A stretch of 64,000 nucleotides of DNA. It comes from Anseranas semipalmata. Taxonomy: Eukaryota > Chordata > Aves > Anseriformes > Anseranatidae. Position 1 is the first letter of the stretch; every line of letters starts with the position of its first letter. The position numbers and the translations under genes are program-made. The stretch lies in contig VXAA01005178.1 of the NCBI GenBank assembly GCA_013399115.1, positions 184,491 through 248,490 on the forward strand, read 5' to 3'. Positions 63,544 to 64,000 of the stretch are shown here, one piece after another. A model generated the notes under the pieces. The model made no database searches and was not told where the DNA came from. It saw nothing but the letters and a program-made list of their open reading frames with translations.

Positions 63544-64000
63544 CATCTGCATCCACTGCATACTTTGTGCCCCAAAGAGGGAGGTGGAGGGACTGAGATG
63601 GTTCAGCCAGAGTTGCTTTTCCCCTCTATTCATGGTATTCCAACACCAAAAAGAGGAGCCACGGCGTGTTGAGCTTCCCACACAGCATCCAACAAAATAT
63701 TTCTCTTCTGAAATGTCACCTCAGGATCGTTTTCTCTAAACGTTGGTATCACTGGCTGCAACATAACGCAAATATTAGTGTTTGGCTGGTCTGGGGAGGG
63801 GGAGGGCTGAGTTTAGAGAAATATACCTCATTTTCCATGCATTTAATTTATTCAGACAAAGAAAAACCCGTGTGTTCCTCCATAGCAGGCAGACCGTTTT
63901 CCACAAACATTTTCAGCCCACCAAAACCCCAACCCAACACCCAACAGTGCTGCCTGGTGGGTCCTGTTGGAGCTGGGAAAAGCAACCACGGCTCTGGAAA

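Larger units (their letters stand above)
51373..64000. other. Intergenic DNA right of the second gap; no gene seen
   Basis: It opens with a GC-extreme 47-bp edge containing a CTCF-like word (51405-51419), followed by the 16-bp minisatellite, a CR1-like fragment and several simple repeats listed separately. AT-rich blocks with homeodomain-type words occur at 55325-55530, 55790-56560, 58010-58110, 60100-60360 and 62860-63300. No open frame resembles a known protein, and none shows a convincing acceptor-donor pair. Confidence 0.55.

Overview
The window looks like a piece of a bird chromosome. The evidence is two exons of a vertebrate gene bounded by GT-AG splice signals, long AT-rich introns, a CpG-dense promoter interrupted by an assembly gap, and two short fragments resembling the 3' end of a CR1 LINE, the dominant bird retroposon. 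I cannot name the species. There are no prokaryotic features: no operons, ribosome binding sites, CRISPR arrays or insertion sequences.

The only gene I can support is CBFB (core-binding factor beta, the non-DNA-binding partner of RUNX proteins), on the minus strand. Two 117-nt, phase-0 exons are unambiguous: 2543-2659 (human-equivalent residues 95-133, exon 4) and 20807-20923 (residues 56-94, exon 3). They abut in protein order with no residue missing. Exons 5 and 6 lie off the left edge. The first coding exon(s), residues 1-55, are not visible and probably fall in the N-gap at 25017-25975, which sits in the CpG-rich promoter block (about 24880-26640). So 1-25975 is CBFB transcribed territory and 25976-26640 its upstream flank.

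From about 26.6 to 64 kb I find no exon I can defend. At 26.6-39 kb it is AT-rich single-copy DNA like the introns. From about 39-40 kb rightward it becomes GC-rich overall, but with AT-rich blocks of 150-750 bp carrying homeodomain-, POU- and SOX/TCF-like motifs and perfect hairpins. These are candidate conserved regulatory elements. Local tandem repeats punctuate it: a 16-bp AT minisatellite at about 51.5 kb, a 370-bp G-rich array at 53.2 kb, a 16-bp array at 59.3 kb, a 24-bp GATG higher-order array at 63.5 kb and (TAA)n tracts. A second N-gap (50978-51372) has a GC-rich right edge.

I did not find an undescribed biological system. The most useful points are the assembly gap that hides the start of CBFB, the candidate enhancer blocks upstream, and the G-rich repeat. 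Nearly all long open frames in the GC-rich part look like chance frames.
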